Source: Planctomycetota bacterium (GTDB lineage: Bacteria; Planctomycetota; UBA1135; GCA-002686595). Taken from it: a DNA stretch of 40,640 bases. Position numbers and translations under genes: made by a program. Where the stretch lies: NCBI GenBank assembly GCA_016220035.1, contig JACRIO010000104.1, positions 1-40,640 on the forward strand, in the 5' to 3' direction. Below the pieces are notes generated by a model. That model saw only the letters and a list, made by a program, of their open reading frames with translations, ran no database searches and was not told the DNA's origin. Each line of letters begins with the position of its first letter. The stretch's first letter is position 1. Shown piece by piece: positions 1 to 8,889 of the stretch.

Positions 1-1038
1 GAACGCGCCGAGCGTGCACACGAGGAGCGTCGAGAGCCGCAACCCGAGGGAGGCGGCGAGGCGTACGCCGCGCTCCTCCTCGCGCCGTACGAAGAACGCG
101 GTGCCGCCCGCGATCGCGAAGAAGATCGGCGTGTGGTCGCTGCCGCGCACATAGCCCTGCTTGAACGCGAGGAACGTGAAGGCCGCGAAGGCCGCCGTGC
201 GCGCGAATTCGCGGGCCGGCGTGCCGCGGCCGACCGAGGCGAGCGCGAGGCGGCCCGCGACGCACGCGAGCGCGAGGAGTCCGAGTTGCAGGAGCTCCTT
301 CGTCGACGCGAACGCCATCGCGGCGTCGTAACCCGCCGCGACGCGCAGCGACCCGGCGATCCACGCCGGGAAGTCGAGCAGCGACTGACGCGCGCCGATC
401 CAGGCCGCCGCGAGCACGAGCGCCAGGAGGAGCGCCGTGATCCCCGCGGCGCGTCGGCCGACGGCGCGCGCGCGCGCGAAGAGCAGGACCGCGCACAGCG
501 GCGCCGCGAGCAGCAGATAGGTGAACTTCACGAGCCCGAGCAGCAGCACGAACGCGCCCGCGCCGAACACGCGCACTCCGCGCTCCGGACGGTCGAGCGC
601 CAGGTCGAAGGCCGCGAACGCCGCGAGGTAGATGGCCGCGTCGCCCGGCACGTCGAGCACGAAGAGCGCTCCGAGCGCGAGCGCGCGCTCCAGCGCGGGG
701 AGCCGCCACGCCGCGCGCACGAGCAGGATCGCGCACACGCTTTTCAGCAGGACGTCGCCGACGAGGAAGCGCGCGATCCAGAGCCGGTCGTCGAACGCGA
801 CGCCCTGCAGCCAGCCCCACGGACCCCACGTGTAGATCCAATCGACCCCCGCGCGCGCACCGCGCAGGTAGAGCTCGTTCAACCCGCCGCAGAAGCCCGA
901 GTCGATGCCGGTCGTCGGCACGACCGTCGCCGGCGAGGTCGACGACAACGCGAGCACGAACGCGACGAGCGCCTGGAGCGCGAGGTCCTGGCCCGTGCAG
1001 GGGCCCTTCAGCGCGGACCAGCGCTCGCGCAGGTTCAC
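1..1038 (-). CDS. Polytopic membrane protein, GT-C-like (family 1), partial
   Basis: The 5' part of a gene that leaves the window at its left edge; about 346 codons are visible. It starts with GTG at 1038. The start overlaps the TGA of the preceding gene by 4 bp (GTGA), with GAGGAG five bases upstream, so translation is probably coupled. The protein is rich in hydrophobic helices. It carries the motifs of its two upstream neighbours: a TWGPWGW loop (FTYGPLGWF in the others), LVKFTYLLL, LLDFPAWIAGSL and FLAFKQGYVR. The equivalent of the neighbours' LDPSW is GIDSGF. It is therefore a third, diverged paralogue in the same operon. The overall architecture resembles GT-C membrane glycosyltransferases that use lipid-linked sugars, but I do not recognise the exact family. 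The C-terminal part cannot be seen. Confidence 0.8.
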   Translation of the reverse strand, partial: MNLRERWSALKGPCTGQDLALQALVAFVLALSSTSPATVVPTTGIDSGFCGGLNELYLRGARAGVDWIYTWGPWGWLQGVAFDDRLWIARFLVGDVLLKSVCAILLVRAAWRLPALERALALGALFVLDVPGDAAIYLAAFAAFDLALDRPERGVRVFGAGAFVLLLGLVKFTYLLLAAPLCAVLLFARARAVGRRAAGITALLLALVLAAAWIGARQSLLDFPAWIAGSLRVAAGYDAAMAFASTKELLQLGLLALACVAGRLALASVGRGTPAREFARTAAFAAFTFLAFKQGYVRGSDHTPIFFAIAGGTAFFVRREEERGVRLAASLGLRLSTLLVCTLGAF

Positions 1039-3452
1039 CGCGGCTCCTCGGGCGCGAGCTTCGTGAACCGGACGTCGGTCCAGTAACACCAATCGCACGC
1101 TCCGTCGCCGTTCGGCCCCATGTTGGTCCGCAGGAGGCAGCGCGTGCCCGCGGGCAGCGCGAACTCGTGCGTCACCTTCTGCATCGCGCGGTCCGCCGGC
1201 CGCGTGCGCGGCTCGAGCGACTGCCGCCAGAACGGCTTCTCGCCCTTCGCGTTGCGCAGCACGAGCGCGAACGTCGCGCCGTCGGTGCAGATCGTCCCGT
1301 CCGCGGGCGGCACGATGCCGAAGCGCGCGTCGACGCGCCAGCGGCCGGGCTCGAGCTCCCACAAGAGCTCGGAGGGCGCGTGCACGACGAGCACGGCGCG
1401 TCCGTCGATCGCACCGCGCTCGAAGGGGAGCGTCTCGCGCGTCGACGCGGGCGCGCGCTCGAACATCGAGAAGCGCAGCTCGCGCGCCTTCGCGGGATCG
1501 AACGGCGGGACGAGGTCGGCAAGATGCTCGTACACGAGGCCGATCGCGGGCTGGAATGCGCTCCGCACCGCTTCGGCACCGAGCACGCGGATCGCGACCA
1601 CGCGCTGGCTCGTGCCGCCGGAGCACGCGTTCTCGACGGCGTCCTGTCCGCACATCCACGGATCGATCAACACACCGGCGCGCGCGGCGTCGGGCACGAC
1701 GCGGAACGCGCCCTTCAGGCCGCCGTCGGTCTCGATCTCGAGCTCGACCCGCGGCCACTGGAAGAAGAAGCCCTGCAGCGCGCCCGCGAAAGTCGGCCGC
1801 AGGTCGAGCCGCAGCACGCCGCCGCGATCGTCGAACGGCGGGAGCTCGACCCGCTCGTCGAACGCGATGTCCCGGAGGAGCGCCGTCTCGACGCGCGGTC
1901 GCGCGGGCTCCTTCGAAGCGCGCTCGAGCAGGAGGTAGCCGCCCTCGCTCAACACCGGCCGGTAGCGGCGCAGCACTTCGATCAGCGCCGGCGCGTCGTC
2001 GAAACCCGGGAGCCGATTGTCGATGGTGCCGAACCGCCACAACACGAAGCGCGGCGCGCGCTCGGAGCGGAAATGCGCGGCGTTGCGCTCGGCGAGGGCC
2101 TCCGTGTACGCGGCGTAGCTCTGGAACACGGGCCGCGGCCGCCAGTTCAAGTCGTTGAGGAACAGGACCGCGAGCTCGACCTGGAACACGTCGATCTCCG
2201 CGGCCCCGACGCGTTCGCGCACGCGCGGGAGGTCGTACTTCTCCGCGAAGATCGCGCGCTCGAGCCGGTAGGCCTCGGGCAGCGTGTCGAGCGTGCGGAA
2301 CGACACCAGGTGATCCGCGAGCACCTGGTTCCACGCCGCGAGCGGCTGCGTCGTCGCGCCGGTGCCCGCGATCTGCGCGCGCTGGTAACCCCAGAGCGCC
2401 ATGGAGACGGCGAGCACGCACGCAGCGGTCAGGGTGGAGGCGCGCATCCGCGTGCTCGCCGGAGCGTCGTCGCGCGCGAGGAACCACGGCGCCCAGAGCG
2501 CGAAGCCGAAGCACGTGATCGTCGTGCTCCCCGCGGACACGAAGCCCGCCTTGAACGCGACGAACGCGCCCGCGGCGAAGAGCACGAGGCGCGGGAGGAG
2601 CTCGCGCGCGCCCGCCTTCCACCACGCGGCCGCGACGAACGTGAACCCAGCCGCGAGGCTCGCGACGCCGAGCACGACGTCGAGCTCGTCCGCGCGCGCC
2701 GACATCGCCTGCGCGTAGCCGCGCGCGACCTGCCACGCGCTCGTCACGTACGCGAAGAGGTGCAGCGGGTTCTGTCCACACGCGCACCAGACGACGAGGA
2801 GCGCACCGGAGGCGATCGCCGCATGGCGCCGCGATGCACTCCGCGCGCCGTGGACGAACAGGCGTCCGACGACGCACACGATCGCCGCGACGACCAGCAG
2901 GAGGTACGTGAACTTGATCCACGCGATCACCGCGAGCAGGAGCCACGCAGGGAGCGCGCGGAGGAGCTCGCGCGCGCTCGGGGCCGGTGCGCGGCGCGCG
3001 GAGGTGTGCTCGAGGAGCCACGCGGCGAGCGCGACGACGCTCGTGAAGTAGAACGCCTCCGCGCCGGGATCGGGCACGAGCAGGAGGAGCGCGAACAGGA
3101 GCTTCAGCGCGGGACCGCGCACGCGGACGATCGCGCGCGCGAGGAAGACACACAGCGCGAGCTTGAACACGAGCTCGAACGCGAGGAGCTTCCACCCGAA
3201 CAGCTCCGGCTGCCACGCGCTGTGCGCGAACCAACCGAGCGGCCCGTAGGTGAAGACGAGGTCCGTCCCGAACTGCAGGCCGTGCACGAGCGCCCAGCCG
3301 AGCGCTTGCGCCCACGACGGATCGAGATCGGGCACCGCGGGGTGCTCGGGCGCCCTGAAGCGCGACCACCACAGGAGCGCCACGAACAGCGCGAAGAGGA
3401 CGCGCTCCTGCCCCGTGGATCGCGCGGGCTCCGGCGGCGTGGACTCGGCCAT
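1035..3452 (-). CDS. Polytopic membrane protein with C-terminal beta domain (family 1)
   Basis: An 805-aa protein starting with ATG, 25 bp after the stop of the GT2-membrane fusion gene and overlapping the next gene by 4 bp. A first hydrophobic segment (about residues 18-32) is followed by a loop with LDPSW (Asp44) and FTYGPLGWF. Many hydrophobic helices follow, with WIKFTYLLL and FKAGFVSAG motifs. The last ~250 residues look soluble and beta-rich, ending in CDWCYWTDVRFT, which recalls NPCBM-like carbohydrate-binding ends. An acidic residue in the first outer loop and multiple helices fit a GT-C glycosyltransferase-like fold. This is inference; no sugar donor or acceptor can be named. It is a clear paralogue of the C-terminal part of the 3478-6900 product and of the 1-1038 product. 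Confidence 0.85.
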   Translation of the reverse strand: MAESTPPEPARSTGQERVLFALFVALLWWSRFRAPEHPAVPDLDPSWAQALGWALVHGLQFGTDLVFTYGPLGWFAHSAWQPELFGWKLLAFELVFKLALCVFLARAIVRVRGPALKLLFALLLLVPDPGAEAFYFTSVVALAAWLLEHTSARRAPAPSARELLRALPAWLLLAVIAWIKFTYLLLVVAAIVCVVGRLFVHGARSASRRHAAIASGALLVVWCACGQNPLHLFAYVTSAWQVARGYAQAMSARADELDVVLGVASLAAGFTFVAAAWWKAGARELLPRLVLFAAGAFVAFKAGFVSAGSTTITCFGFALWAPWFLARDDAPASTRMRASTLTAACVLAVSMALWGYQRAQIAGTGATTQPLAAWNQVLADHLVSFRTLDTLPEAYRLERAIFAEKYDLPRVRERVGAAEIDVFQVELAVLFLNDLNWRPRPVFQSYAAYTEALAERNAAHFRSERAPRFVLWRFGTIDNRLPGFDDAPALIEVLRRYRPVLSEGGYLLLERASKEPARPRVETALLRDIAFDERVELPPFDDRGGVLRLDLRPTFAGALQGFFFQWPRVELEIETDGGLKGAFRVVPDAARAGVLIDPWMCGQDAVENACSGGTSQRVVAIRVLGAEAVRSAFQPAIGLVYEHLADLVPPFDPAKARELRFSMFERAPASTRETLPFERGAIDGRAVLVVHAPSELLWELEPGRWRVDARFGIVPPADGTICTDGATFALVLRNAKGEKPFWRQSLEPRTRPADRAMQKVTHEFALPAGTRCLLRTNMGPNGDGACDWCYWTDVRFTKLAPEEPR

Positions 3453-3477
3453 GGGTGCGGCAGGATAGCCGCGCGCT

Positions 3478-6400
3478 TCAGCGCGGCGCCACGGCGTCCA
3501 CGCGCGTGAACCGGAGCTTCGTCCACCACGCCCAGTCCGAGTTCGTGTCCGCCAGCGGTCCGGGCCGCGTGCGCAGGTACACGAGCGCGCGGTGGGGGAG
3601 CTCGATCTCGAGGTCGAGATCCTGCGCGCCGCGGTCGCCCTCCTTGTTCACGGGATCGAGCAGCCGCTTGAAAGTCGGGGCGCGCTCCTTCCCTTCGTCG
3701 TCGAGCATCACGAGCGCGAAGTTCACGCCGTCCGTGAGGCGCTTCAGCCACGCTTCGTCGAGGATCCCGTACCGGCCGGTGAGCCGCCAACGGCCGGGCC
3801 GCACGTCGTACACCACGTCTGCCGGCGCGTGGACGACGAGCACGGTCTCGCCGCCGGCGTCGGCCGTGTACCAGGGGAACCTCGTCGTGACGCGCACCGG
3901 CGCCGTGTCGAACATCGGAAAGCGATCGATGCGCTCGACATCGGTCACGGGCTCGGGCACGAGGTCGTCGGCGCGCTCGACGCGCACGGCGATCGTCTCC
4001 TCGAGGAGGACGCCGGGCGCCGCGGGGTCCTCGCTCGAGATCCGAAGGCGCTTCACCTTCGCGCACGGATCACCGGAGTACCAGCTCATCCACTCCGCGT
4101 TGGAAAGGAGGAAGGGCGCGATCATCACGCCGCGCGCGAGGATCGAGGGCACGATGCGGAACGACGCCCTGCGCTTCTCCGTGTCCTCGACGTCCATCCA
4201 CAGTACCGGCGCGCGCAGGCCCAGCGTCGCGAGCCGGCCGCCGAGCGTCGGCCGGATGTCGGCGGAGAGGATGCGGCAGCGGTCCGCGCCGTCGTCGAGC
4301 TCCAACCACTCGCCGAAGCGCAGCGCGCGCTCGACCGCGACGGTCCGCGTGGGCGCGGGCGGCGCCGCGGACGTGCGTGAACGGCGCTCGAGCAAGAGGT
4401 AGCCGCCCTCCTCGAGCACCGGCTTCCAATCGCGCGAGAGCACCTGCATCGCGAGCGCGTCGTCGAGCTGCGGCAGGCGCCGATCGATCGTCTCGAACTG
4501 GAAGAGGACGAAATCGGGCGCGTCGGGGCCGGCGAGGAAGCGCGCGTTCGCTTCGAGCAGCTCCGGCGTGTACGCGACGTAGCTCTGGAACGCGGGGCGC
4601 GGTTTCCAGGCGAGGCCGTTCGCGTGCAGGACGCCCTGCGTGTTCGCGACGAGGTCCACGCTCGCGGCCCCGACGCGCGCGCGGACGCGGGGCAGTGCCG
4701 TCTGCTCGACGCGGTCCGCATTCTCCTGGTGGAGCTCGACGAGCCTCCCCGCGGGGCCGAGCGTCGTCGCGGCGCGCGTCCAGGCCTCGTGGCTCCATTC
4801 GACGAAGAGCCGTTCGAAGGTCTCCGCCGCGTGCTCGCGCGCGACGCCGTAGCCGAAGAGCGCGAGCACGAGCCCGCCGACGCGAACGATCGCGCCCGAG
4901 ACGCGCCGCGCGCCGTCGAAACGCGCGTCTGCGGCGCGCGCGTCGAGCGTCGCGAGCAGGAACGGCGCGCCGGCCGCGAAGGCGAAGAGCGTGACCGCGT
5001 TCCCGGCGCTGCGCACGAAGCCGGCCTTGAACGCGAGGAACGTCCCCGCGGCGACGACGAGCGCGAGCACCGGCGCGGGGCCGCGTTTCCACGGTCGCGC
5101 GACGGTGATCGCGCACGCGAGGAGCGCCAACAGCATGCAGCGGACGCCGAGCTCGAGCGCGGCGTGGTTGCCGGTGTGGCCCATCGAGGAGCTGTAGCCG
5201 ATCGTGATCGAGAGCGAGCTCGCGACGTACGCGGGCAGATCCAAGGGCGACTGACCGAGGCCCGCCCACAGCGCGACGACGAGCGCGAGGAAGACCGCCG
5301 GCGTCCGCGCCGCGCGGTGCGGCCCGCGCGTGCGCCAGCACCACGCCGCGAAGAGCGCGAGCGCGAGCCCCGCGTAGAGGAAGTAGGTGAACTTGATCAG
5401 CGCGAGCACGGCCAGGAGCGCGAGCATCCCGCTCTCGCGCAGCACGCCCCGCTCGGGGGCGGCGCACAGGAGCGCCGTCGTGCTCGCGATCGCGAGGAAG
5501 GCCCACGCGTCGTTCCCGCCCATCGGCACGATCGCGACGAACAGGAACAGTCCGCGCTCGAGCAGCCCGGGGATGCGCAGCGCGGCGGCGACGATCAGCC
5601 CCGCGATGCAGAGCTTGAAGACGAGTTCGAAGAGGAGCGCCTTCGTCCAGAAGAGCCCCGCGTCGTACGGGCTCTCCAGGAACCACCCGAGCGGCCCGTA
5701 GGTGAAGAGGATCTGCGACCCGAAGCGCAACTCCTCGCGCAGCGCGCGGCCGAGCGACTGCTGCCAGGACGGGTCGAGCTCGGCGCCCGCGCGCGCCACC
5801 ACTGGAGCGAGGTGCGCGCTCCACACGAGCAGCACGAGGAGGAGCACGCCGATTCCGCGTTGATCGACGCGGCGCGCGGCGGCGCGCGCGACGGAGGCGA
5901 GCCGCCCGCTCGGCGTGGTGAACGCGACGATCGCGACGAGGACGAGGACGCGCGCGCCGAGCAGCGCGAGCGTCGCGCCCGTGCTGGCGAGCAGCGCGGG
6001 CGGCGCGAGCGCTACCACGGGGAGCAGCGCGTCGCTCCAGCGCGACCGCCCGCGCAGCGCGCGCGCACCAGCGATGCCCGCCGCCGCGAGCGCGGCCGCG
6101 GACCAGGCGGCGATGCGCGCGCGCTCGTGTTCGGGCCCGCCCAGGCTCCACAAGGCGAGGCCGAGCGCCACGACCCACGCCGCCCACGCGCCGATCGGTT
6201 CGCGCATCGCGCGCGCGTACCAGCGCAGGTAGTTCGGCAGCCACTTCCACAGTCGGAAACGACTCTCGCCCGCCGCGCGGTCGACCCACGAGCTCGCCAC
6301 CTCGCCGACGCCGCGGCCCTCGAGGTGCGCCTTCACCGTGAGCTCGAGCGCGATCTCGAAGCCCGCCGTCGCCTCGATCACGGTCGCGCGCAAGAAGCGC

Positions 6401-6900
6401 GTCGAGTACGCGCGGAAGTTGCTCGTCGCGTCGTGCGTGCCCATGCCCGCGACCCAGGCGAGCGAGACCCCGGCGATGCGCGACAGCGTGCGCTTCAGGA
6501 GCGGCCCCCCTTTCTGCGTGCCGCCGTGCATGTAGCGCGAACCGCTGACGACGTCGCAGCCCGCGCGGATCTTCGCGGCCATGAGCGGGATGAGCTCGGG
6601 CGGATCCGACAGGTCCGCCATGGTCGTCACGACGACGTCGCCGCTCGCCGCCTGGAAGCCCGCCTTCAGTGCGTTGTGCGGCCCGCGCCCGAGCGTGTTC
6701 TTGACGAGGCGCACCGACTTCGGCGCCGACGCGCCCATCGCACGTAGGCCTTCGAGCGTCGTGTCCTCGTCGAAGTCGTAGCAGACGAGGATTTCGTGCT
6801 CGACGTCGGCCAGGGCGCGCGCGAGGCCCGTGAGGCAGGGGGCGATGTTCTCGCGCTCGTTGTAGACCGGAAGGACGACGCTGATGCGCTCGGCCGTCAT
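3478..6900 (-). CDS. GT2 glycosyltransferase fused to a GT-C-like membrane protein (family 1)
   Basis: An 1140-aa two-part protein. ATG at 6900 overlaps the stop of the upstream methyltransferase gene by 4 bp (ATGA), which fixes the start. Residues 1-235 are a GT-A fold family 2 glycosyltransferase of the dolichyl/polyprenyl-phosphate type: VVLPVYNERENI near 8-19, an acidic DFDED at 42-46, MADLSDPPEL at 94-103 and a GESRFRLWKWLPNYLRWY tail near 211-228. The remainder is polytopic and repeats the motifs of the next two genes: LDPSW, FTYGPLGWF, LIKFTYFLY, FLAFKAGFVR. It ends in a soluble beta-rich part with SDWAWWTKLRFT. The fusion suggests that sugar loading on a polyprenyl carrier and its use by the membrane domain are physically linked. 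That is inference. Confidence 0.87.
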   Translation of the reverse strand: MTAERISVVLPVYNERENIAPCLTGLARALADVEHEILVCYDFDEDTTLEGLRAMGASAPKSVRLVKNTLGRGPHNALKAGFQAASGDVVVTTMADLSDPPELIPLMAAKIRAGCDVVSGSRYMHGGTQKGGPLLKRTLSRIAGVSLAWVAGMGTHDATSNFRAYSTRFLRATVIEATAGFEIALELTVKAHLEGRGVGEVASSWVDRAAGESRFRLWKWLPNYLRWYARAMREPIGAWAAWVVALGLALWSLGGPEHERARIAAWSAAALAAAGIAGARALRGRSRWSDALLPVVALAPPALLASTGATLALLGARVLVLVAIVAFTTPSGRLASVARAAARRVDQRGIGVLLLVLLVWSAHLAPVVARAGAELDPSWQQSLGRALREELRFGSQILFTYGPLGWFLESPYDAGLFWTKALLFELVFKLCIAGLIVAAALRIPGLLERGLFLFVAIVPMGGNDAWAFLAIASTTALLCAAPERGVLRESGMLALLAVLALIKFTYFLYAGLALALFAAWCWRTRGPHRAARTPAVFLALVVALWAGLGQSPLDLPAYVASSLSITIGYSSSMGHTGNHAALELGVRCMLLALLACAITVARPWKRGPAPVLALVVAAGTFLAFKAGFVRSAGNAVTLFAFAAGAPFLLATLDARAADARFDGARRVSGAIVRVGGLVLALFGYGVAREHAAETFERLFVEWSHEAWTRAATTLGPAGRLVELHQENADRVEQTALPRVRARVGAASVDLVANTQGVLHANGLAWKPRPAFQSYVAYTPELLEANARFLAGPDAPDFVLFQFETIDRRLPQLDDALAMQVLSRDWKPVLEEGGYLLLERRSRTSAAPPAPTRTVAVERALRFGEWLELDDGADRCRILSADIRPTLGGRLATLGLRAPVLWMDVEDTEKRRASFRIVPSILARGVMIAPFLLSNAEWMSWYSGDPCAKVKRLRISSEDPAAPGVLLEETIAVRVERADDLVPEPVTDVERIDRFPMFDTAPVRVTTRFPWYTADAGGETVLVVHAPADVVYDVRPGRWRLTGRYGILDEAWLKRLTDGVNFALVMLDDEGKERAPTFKRLLDPVNKEGDRGAQDLDLEIELPHRALVYLRTRPGPLADTNSDWAWWTKLRFTRVDAVAPR

Positions 6901-7604
6901 GGCTTCCGTGCGCGGATCAGGAACTGGCCGCCGAGGAAGCGCCACGCGAGCGGCACCTTGAGGTAGAGCCGCACGAGGAACGTCGCTTGCGGCAGCGACG
7001 AGCGCGTCGTGTACGGGAGCCAGCGCGGGATGCAGTCGGTCGTCTCGAAGTCGAGGTTCTCGAGCACCTCGACGAGCGAACGATCCGTGATCGGCGTCAA
7101 GTGGTCCCAGAAATCCCAGTAGTCGCCGGGCAGGAAGCGCAGGTTCGGTCCCAGCGCGATCAAGTGCCCGCCGGGCTTGAGCACGCGCCGCGCCTCGGAG
7201 AGCAGCGCCTCGACGTCCTTCTTCGTGGGCAGGTGCTCGAGCAGGTTCGACGTGAACGCGACGTCGACGCTCTTGTCCGCGAGGAACGACAGGTTGCGCA
7301 CGTCTCCGACGTGGAACTCGATGTCCTTCTCGAGCGCCGAGCGCGAGTCGGGGTTCAGGTCGACGCCGATGCGCCGCGCGCAGCGCACGTGGTTCAGGAA
7401 CTCGCCGTAGCCGCACCCGATGTCGAGCACGGTCGCGCCGGCCGGGATCCAGGGCTGCAGGCCGGTCTCGACGACGACCTTCCAGATCGCCGCCTTCGCC
7501 TTCCGGTCCGCCTCGCTGAACCGGTGGCGGTAGATGCGCTGCACGTCGGCGCCGGTGACGGCTTCGACGAATTCGCGCGGCGTCTCTCGGGCGGTTCCGT
7601 CCAT
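6897..7604 (-). CDS. Class I SAM-dependent methyltransferase
   Basis: A 235-aa protein, first gene of the leftward operon. The Rossmann SAM-binding motif VLDIGCGYGEFL sits at about residues 59-70, followed by GVDLNP (end of strand 2), HVGDV and an LLEHL post-motif, with LKPGGHLIALGPN as motif III-IV. The C-terminal part contains the W-D-H-L-T-P and P-Y-T-T-R-S patterns common in methyltransferases of polysaccharide gene clusters. The stop codon overlaps the ATG of the GT2 fusion gene. The probable substrate is a sugar or lipid-linked glycan intermediate, judged only from context. The ATG at 7604 has no strong Shine-Dalgarno site. Confidence 0.87.
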   Translation of the reverse strand: MDGTARETPREFVEAVTGADVQRIYRHRFSEADRKAKAAIWKVVVETGLQPWIPAGATVLDIGCGYGEFLNHVRCARRIGVDLNPDSRSALEKDIEFHVGDVRNLSFLADKSVDVAFTSNLLEHLPTKKDVEALLSEARRVLKPGGHLIALGPNLRFLPGDYWDFWDHLTPITDRSLVEVLENLDFETTDCIPRWLPYTTRSSLPQATFLVRLYLKVPLAWRFLGGQFLIRARKP

Positions 7605-7905
7605 GCGGGGTGGAGCGTCTCGTCCGACGCCGGGGATCCTGGAGTCTACCCCCGCCTCGCGACGGATCGAAGGCCGGAGCGCGCGGAACGAGCACGGCGT
7701 TTTTTTCGAGGGTTCGCGCGCTTTCCAATCGGATGCACGAGCACCGCTCGGGTGCCTTGCGGCCCGCGCCGCTCGCCTCCATCGCGGTGCTATCCTTCCA
7801 CGTCACGATGACCCCGCGAAACCTCTTCCGGCCGTGCGTCCTCGCCTACGGCCGCGCGCGAACGCGCGGGTGCGCGGGTGCTCCGGCGCGCGCGCGGTGG
7901 TCCGC
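7605..7905. other. Divergent intergenic region
   Basis: This 301-bp gap separates the leftward methyltransferase operon from the rightward GT2-methyltransferase pair, so promoters in both directions should lie here. I see a run of seven T at 7700-7706 in otherwise GC-rich sequence, but no convincing -35/-10 pair and no clear hairpin. A 33-codon open frame from an ATG at 7808 has no supporting features. Confidence 0.5.
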
Positions 7906-8889
7906 ATGAGCTCGTCCCCGCTCCGCGTCGTCTTCGCGATCCCGATTCTCGACGACTGGACGGCCGCGCTGGGTCTGCTCCAACGCCTCGACACGGTCGC
8001 CGGCGAGCGCGGCTACGACGCGAGCGTGCTCTTCGTCGACGATGGTTCGAGCGCGGCGGCGCCGGCGAACGAGTTCGCGGGTCCGTGGCGCGCCCTGCGC
8101 GAGGTCGAGGTCCTGCGCCTCGCGCGCAACCTCGGTCACCAGCGCGCGATCGCGATCGGGCTCACCTTCCTGCACCAGGAGCGCCCGCCGCGCGACGCCG
8201 TCGTCGTCATGGACGGCGACGGCGAGGACCGGCCCGAGGACGTGCCGCTCCTGCTCGACGAGCTCGAACGCCTTGGTCGCGCGAAGGTCGTCTTCGCCGA
8301 ACGCGCTCGGCGCAGCGAAGGCGTCCTCTTCCGCGGGTTCTATCAGCTCTATCGCGCGCTCCACCTCCTGCTCACGGGCATCTCCGTGCGCGTGGGGAAC
8401 TTCAGCGCGATGCCGTGGAGCGCGCTCGGGAGCTTCGTGGTCGTCGCGGAGGCGTGGAACCACTACGCGGCCGCCGTGTTCAAGGCGCGCCTCCCGCGCA
8501 CGCTCGTGCCCATCGCGCGCGGGACGCGGATCGCGGGGACCTCCTCGATGAACTTCGTGGCGCTCGCCATGCACGGGCTCTCGGCGATCTCGGTCTTCGG
8601 CGACGTCGTCGGCGTGCGGCTCCTCGTCGCTTCGTCCGCGGGACTGGCCACGTTCGTCGCGCTCTTCGCGGCGGGCCTCGCCGCGCGCTCGGGTGGAGCG
8701 CTCGTCGTCCCCGACTGGGTGCTCACGTGGTGCCTCGTCTCGATCCTGCTCTGCCTGCAGCTCGTGATCCTCGCGTTCGTGATCACGTTCTCGATCCTCT
8801 CGGCGCGCAACACGCTGAGCTTCCTGCCGTCGCGCGACTACGCCTACTTCGTCTCGGGCGCCGTGCGCGTGTTCCCGAGGAGCGCGTGA
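7906..8889 (+). CDS. GT2 family glycosyltransferase, membrane-anchored (DPM1/GtrB-like)
   Basis: A 327-aa protein. The GT-A domain (about residues 5-225) has VLFVDDGSS at 41-49, the NLGHQRAIAIGL helix at 75-86 typical of polyprenyl-phosphate glycosyltransferases, and the acidic MDGDGEDRPEDVP metal-binding loop at 102-114. The usual N-terminal PxYNE is replaced by IPILDDW. Two hydrophobic segments (about 237-262 and 270-300) make a C-terminal membrane anchor, as in GtrB/ArnC-type enzymes. The expected reaction is transfer of a sugar from a nucleotide sugar to undecaprenyl phosphate on the cytoplasmic face; the sugar is unknown. Its end overlaps the next gene by 4 bp. The start at 7906 is chosen because family similarity begins there; the ribosome site is weak. 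Confidence 0.87.
   Translation: MSSSPLRVVFAIPILDDWTAALGLLQRLDTVAGERGYDASVLFVDDGSSAAAPANEFAGPWRALREVEVLRLARNLGHQRAIAIGLTFLHQERPPRDAVVVMDGDGEDRPEDVPLLLDELERLGRAKVVFAERARRSEGVLFRGFYQLYRALHLLLTGISVRVGNFSAMPWSALGSFVVVAEAWNHYAAAVFKARLPRTLVPIARGTRIAGTSSMNFVALAMHGLSAISVFGDVVGVRLLVASSAGLATFVALFAAGLAARSGGALVVPDWVLTWCLVSILLCLQLVILAFVITFSILSARNTLSFLPSRDYAYFVSGAVRVFPRSA

Noticed and set aside
4070-6289. Long minus-strand frame rich in Arg/Ala inside the GT2 fusion gene
   Set aside because: It is a frame-shifted reading of the GT2-membrane gene, with low-complexity R/A/P composition and no motifs.
7808-7909. 33-codon frame as a leader peptide before the GT2 gene
   Set aside because: No ribosome site, no attenuator-like structure, and an Arg/Ala-rich composition typical of chance frames.
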